DNA of 64,000 nucleotides. Origin: Ectocarpus siliculosus. Taxonomy: Eukaryota; Sar; Phaeophyceae; Ectocarpales; Ectocarpaceae. The DNA is taken from positions 2,466,831-2,530,830 of the forward strand of contig FN649740.1 in the NCBI GenBank assembly GCA_000310025.1, in the 5' to 3' direction. The notes beneath the pieces are model-generated. The model ran no database searches and was not told the DNA's origin. It saw only the letters and a list, made by a program, of their open reading frames with translations. Positions 59,768-64,000 of the stretch are shown one piece after another. The position numbers and the translations under genes are program-made. Numbering within the stretch: position 1 is the stretch's first letter; the number at the start of each line of letters is the position of its first letter.

Positions 59768-61010
59768 AAGGCGCTGCTTCTCCCGTTTGTGCTCGGTGAA
59801 GGAGAGCTGGCGACACAACGATGATATGACGCCCGTTTTTTTCGTCACCGACTTGATCGCGCTCCTTGCTTTTCGTAACCGTATTCTTTGCTTGTTTGGT
59901 GAGGGGTACGGTCAGTGATATCACAGCCAGTGGCAACAGGTAAGTATGGTGTGTAGCAGGTCTTGGAATCCTGCCGTGTGGAACGTTGTTTGTAGGGTGA
60001 AAAAAACGGGGAAAGAAATGGGACGGTACTGCATTTGCAGTGCTGCAAAGCCCCTTTTTTGTGTTGTCGAAAGAGTTTCGATTTTTTTGTGTGGTTTGGC
60101 GCTGAAATGGCTCAGATTTTGTTGGTGGGATTCCCGGTATCAGTCAAGTACTTTCCGATTTGGCGAGCGCCTGTCGTTACAGCGCGAATTGTCGTTCTTT
60201 GCTCGTTTTTATGGATGCATTTGTTGTCCGAATTTCATTTCCCTGAGTGGGATGGGGTCGGCAGCGATGTGCATTCCCAAGATCTCTGTTCAGGTATTGT
60301 TCAAGTATTTGTTGACACGGATGCTGCTGAGTTTATAGACTTGTTCGCTGTAGTCTGAACCGAGCGGCAAGGTATGGGACCGACAATGGAATCCGATTTC
60401 TGGACGTTGATTGTCCTGCTACCAAAACGTGTTCCACAGAGTCACCTGGTCGTGGTCTTTCGGGAGGGGGGGTCATGTTTTCTACGGTCTTGAAAGTTTG
60501 CAACGGTTTTCGAAGCCGTGTCTTAGGCTCTTCCATTTTTTCTCTCCGCTGTATTATTATCTGCACTGCTGCTGTACTGCTGTACCCTCTGTCTGTTGGT
60601 AGCCCCTCTACCGTGCCGAAAATTCACACTGGCCGCACCAAAGTCTGTCATAGCTCGTACCTCTCCTGTGTGTATTACCGTCGGGAAGAGCTTCTCTGTG
60701 CTGTCGCTCGAGCTGCAATACCGCGAGCTCACCTGCCTCTTGAGCACAGCTGCTCCCACGAAGGCACAAGTGTAATTGTTTCCAAAAGAACGAGGTTGGG
60801 CACGCCCCCCCCATGCCCCCACTAAGATTGGTATATTTTCTCGGATAAAATAGAAGCCGCGAAGGTTCCGGCGAGACAGACATTTTGTACGCATCGTTCT
60901 TTGTTCGTGCACGCAACCATGCGCTGCACAGAGTGTGGCCCGCAGTTCGGCATTCGCACTGCCTGTGGCCATGATGAGCGTTGAAGGGAGCATCGCTCAC
61001 AACTGGGTGC

Positions 61011-61057
61011 TAGTATTATACTGCTGTGTGGACTTCATTTACAGCAGTATAGTATTA
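61011..61057. repeat. Inverted repeat, 17-bp arms
   Basis: Arms 'tagtattatactgctgt' (61011-61027) and 'acagcagtatagtatta' (61041-61057) pair at 15 of 17 positions around a 13-nt loop. Possible foldback-element scar; no coding context. Confidence 0.6.
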
Positions 61058-63177
61058 CTTCCGACTACTACTGTAAGCGTGCGTGCGCCGGTCGAACGTG
61101 CGCAACCGTCTGGCGAAAGAAAGCAAAGGGTTGCCGGAAGATACCAATATTTCTACGCCCCCCTCTCTTCCTCGGCCTGATCGACCCAACAACACACAAT
61201 AAGCAACAAGAAGAGGAGTACGGCTGGCTGTGGACTTCATCTGGTGTACTACAATTAAATACATTTTGTCACGCGTGTATTTTTACGTACATTGCACAAG
61301 ATACCCCTGGACCGATAAATTAAAAAATCGATTACTCCATGAAGAAGGAGGTACCTCATTCAAACGAGAATTGTCCGAAAGCTCTCCACGAGACGGTTCC
61401 AACGCCGTCATTTTCGGCACCGTCGCTGTTTTCGCTGCAGATAAATCGAGTGTTCAATAGTCGGTCCTGGGGGGTGGTATCTTACGCAACTTATCGTCCT
61501 GGATCCGAGAGCCCCCCCCGCTACCCCCCTACCTCTTCCACTCGGTGGGCCCCCGGCGGAACAATAGTTGGGTGGCGGTGTGGCGGTTCGTTTCGCAGCA
61601 GGCGCCGAGCACCAAGAAGGCGAGCTAGCAGCAGTCACGGCGGACAAACAGCGTGAAATAGGCCCATGTGAAGGCACCGGTATTCTCATGGCGGGAGAGA
61701 ACAACAGCAACGGTGGTGGATTGTCCAAGCAAGAAGCTAGTGCCAAGAAACCAGAGGTGGATCCTGTAGACAGAAAACAGGACACACCAATATTTTGGCA
61801 GAGTTGACTTTTCCCGAGAGAGTGAGAGAACATACGTATATGCATTGGCTTGGTTCCTGCTCAGGTAACCCGGGCTGTGGCGTTGAGCAGGCAGGTCGGC
61901 CGTCGGCCGGTTCTGCTGGGTTGAAGCCGTGCGATGGGCGCGAGCGGCCTGCTTGCAGGGTCAGCACACCATCGGTGGGAACCTTGTGTGGGAGTGAAAC
62001 GTACCCGTGGTTGCAAAAGCTTGGTGGTTGTAGAGACCAATTAGCAGCTGCTTTGTACCTCGACGCAAACCAGAGATTGTCCTGGCTTCTATTATAGCTG
62101 GCCGCGAGAGATATCCCCCACCCGATGCCAGCCTTGCCAGCAACGACGTTCTGCGTAATGACCCATGTCTAAAACCAAGTCCGTAGGGATTGGTGCAATG
62201 CAGACATGCTTTTTGGTCGACCGAGGGGGTTGTTCTTGCAGCAAATAATTCTTAGTAAACATCAATGCAAACACAAACACAGAAAGACTACAATTCTTCT
62301 GAGCGCCACCAACAAAACCACACCGGGTAATTATTCACAATCCGGGGCCCGCGGGTCATGTATGCATTCCTACAGTACAGCAGTTGCAATTCGTGTCTAC
62401 AGCAGTGTAGTGGTCCCTAAAAGCCGCATGGTGCCAAGGGGTTTGGCGGGCGTTACACCAACCCCGACGGCACACGTATTGTAGAAAGAGTGTACTTTGA
62501 AAATGTTCCATCTGTGTCACCAAGATTTCTTCGGTGTTATATCGGGCACCGGCCTTATTCATTAGGCCTTATAGAGGGACCGCTACTGCGTTGGTGCGTA
62601 TCCTTATTGCGATCACGCGGTGTACCTTTGTACATTGTGCAATCGCCGTCTACCAGAAAATCGACGGCTGAATCGACCGCACGACAAAAAGAAGTGCGGC
62701 AATCACCTCTGCAAAAAGCTGGAGACGACACGGACAAAATCCCATTCGCCTTCCTGTGTGTGCCCAGGCCAGCTGGTTCTCCACACACGTCAGAGTATCA
62801 GGATTGGACGTGTATGCACGCCGAAAGGTCTACTATATCCAGAGTAGAATAGATGGTATGACAACAAACAACAAAGACCACACATGTGTCAGGCCGGTTC
62901 ACCCACACTACACAGAATTGGGCGTGAATAGTGCGGAAGTTGCCGTTTCCAAGTTCTGAGAAACCTAAACCTTTATGATTTGTCCACCAGATTTTTGTAC
63001 GCTGTGAAGTGGTCCGAGAGGAGTGTGTGATGCAGTACTTCTTAGTTGCAAGCGATGTTCTACCAGCGCCGCCGTCGCTTTGGGCATGGTGCAGCCCGCA
63101 GTGCGCGCTGAGTTTGTTGCGAACATTCCGTATCGCACGGTCAAGGAGACATATGTTTGTACCTGGCCTAAAAAGAG

Positions 63178-63237
63178 GTGCTCGTTATTCGCTGAATCGT
63201 ACCAGACGTGCTCATTATTCCCTGAATCGTACCAGAA
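63178..63237. repeat. Tandem duplication of a 30-bp unit
   Basis: Two adjacent 30-bp units differ at only a few bases; both contain 'ctgaatcgtaccaga' preceded by 'gtgctc' and 'ttatt'. No coding role seen. Confidence 0.75.
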
Positions 63238-63689
63238 ACATCGACTCTGCACAACGGAATGTTCAATCTCGAACCGGGGCATTTTTTCTTTGATGTCATG
63301 TACATGCACGTTCTCTCGAAGCACTGTTCGTCTTTGCCATTCTGCTCTTATTGACAGTATGTGATGATGGCAGCACCTCCTCTTTCCCCTCAACTGGGCA
63401 TGAACAAGAGATGAATGATTCGCGCTAGAACACATGCATGCGTTTGTTCCTGCACTTTGGGCAATACTTGGTGCACGGCAATGGTTGGCCTATTTTTGCA
63501 TGCCATGTGCGCATCAAGTTCGAATGTTAAACTTGCTGTGTGCGCGCTAATTCATACCGCTTTGCGCTACCAACTGGATTGCGACGGTTTACCTCTGATG
63601 AAAGCTAGACCACGCGCGCGTCTCACTGAAGATTGTTTCCTGGGCGCCCACCCATCCCACCTCCTCTCTCTCCCTCGTTGGCCGTGTAC

Positions 63690-63711
63690 CTTTTGATCAT
63701 TGACGTGACAT

Positions 63712-63742
<31 letters not shown>

Positions 63743-63873
63743 CGCTGTTGCTGCAAATGGTCATCAACGAAAGGGTCGAGGAAGCAATGGCGTGGCGGTC
63801 ACTGCGGAAGACCTTGCCCTTCGGGAGGACATCTGCTACCAGATCTTCGGAGATGTCGGACCGCTGATCAGGG
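63690..63873 (+). CDS. Possible exon of a gene running off the right edge
   Basis: An open plus frame passes through a GTTGCT repeat and then encodes TAEDLALREDICYQIFGDVG, ending at a good donor (GG|GTGAGT) at 63873. The composition of the last 35 residues is protein-like. No family is recognised and the start is unclear; the next exon would be beyond the window. Confidence 0.25.
63713..63757 (+). repeat. GTTGCT hexamer repeat
   Basis: About seven tandem copies of a 6-bp unit (gctgtt phase), one with a T-to-C change. In one plus frame it would encode alternating Ala-Val. Confidence 0.85.
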
Positions 63874-64000
63874 GTGAGTTGGCCTCAACAGCACCTCTTC
63901 AAACCCACCATCACAGCGGTAGTCAGCGCACAGAATTGTTGTTGCCTGTGGCGTTTTGCGTAGATGTTGTCTCGCTGAAAATACTGCTGTTGTGACAGAG

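Larger units (their letters stand above)
59768..63689. other. Intergenic region, no gene recognised
   Basis: Nearly 4 kb without a supported gene. The first few hundred bases are probably the carrier 3' UTR. A plus-strand frame at 61568-61807 has a protein-like composition (AVRFAAGAEHQEGELAAVTA) but no domain or clear splice links. Several short motifs of the form CAGCAGT[GA]TAGT occur (61042, 62399), and two local repeats are listed separately. Confidence 0.5.

Noticed and set aside
60523-60993. 156-codon minus-strand frame in the right-hand intergenic region
   Set aside because: No domain, no consistent splice links and comparable overlapping frames on both strands.
1-64000. CRISPR array, bacterial operon or rRNA genes
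   Set aside because: No regularly spaced direct repeats, Shine-Dalgarno-linked gene runs or rRNA-like segments were seen; the gene structure is plainly eukaryotic.

Overview
The window looks like nuclear DNA of a photosynthetic stramenopile, most likely a brown alga of the Ectocarpus type. This is inferred from: (1) two genes whose products begin with a signal peptide cut just before a phenylalanine (CDA|FSTTS, ADA|FAVPS), the heterokont plastid-entry signature; (2) many long GT-AG introns (often 0.4-1.2 kb); (3) a CDK with PSTALRE, as in stramenopile CDKA2; (4) neighbouring genes on alternating strands, as reported for Ectocarpus.

Layout. 1-11.5 kb, minus: an eight-exon cyclin-dependent kinase (301 aa). 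Its 5 kb first intron carries a non-autonomous hAT transposon with a perfect 8-bp target duplication and a SINE nested inside it. 11.9-17.5 kb, plus: an ankyrin-repeat protein with an Ala/Pro-rich N-terminus (containing a 100-N assembly gap), a coiled coil and a basic tail. 17.5-19.9 kb: convergent intergenic space that includes a homopolymer-stretched segment, probably a base-calling artefact. 19.9-23.0 kb, minus: a predicted thylakoid-lumen helical protein. 23.4-25.3 kb, plus: a predicted plastid RBBP9/YdeN-like hydrolase whose nucleophile serine is glycine. These two plastid-targeted genes are head to head across 339 bp.

26.7-53.3 kb, minus: one very large gene for which I placed 41 coding exons (about 9.0 kb of coding sequence, about 3,000 aa). 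From N to C terminus it encodes a disordered region, a kinesin-light-chain-type TPR, a coiled coil, two SKICH folds, a DUF4062 domain, a STAND (NACHT/NPHP3-like) ATPase core with degenerate Walker A and B motifs, a winged helix split by low complexity, and a helical C-terminal region. Exon phases agree from the last exon back to about 51.0 kb; one join near 51.0-51.4 kb and the extreme 5' end are unresolved. A tRNA-Val(GAC) gene lies on the opposite strand inside one of its introns. 55.4-59.8 kb, plus: a seven-exon SLC25A11-like 2-oxoglutarate/malate carrier. 59.8-63.7 kb: no recognised gene. A possible exon of another plus-strand gene lies at the right edge.

The genes have no obvious shared pathway. 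The large SKICH-DUF4062-STAND protein is the best candidate for something undescribed: its parts resemble signalling or immune-type STAND scaffolds, but its ATPase motifs suggest it may not hydrolyse NTP in the usual way. Exon limits were read by eye from splice consensus and phase; single-base errors are possible.
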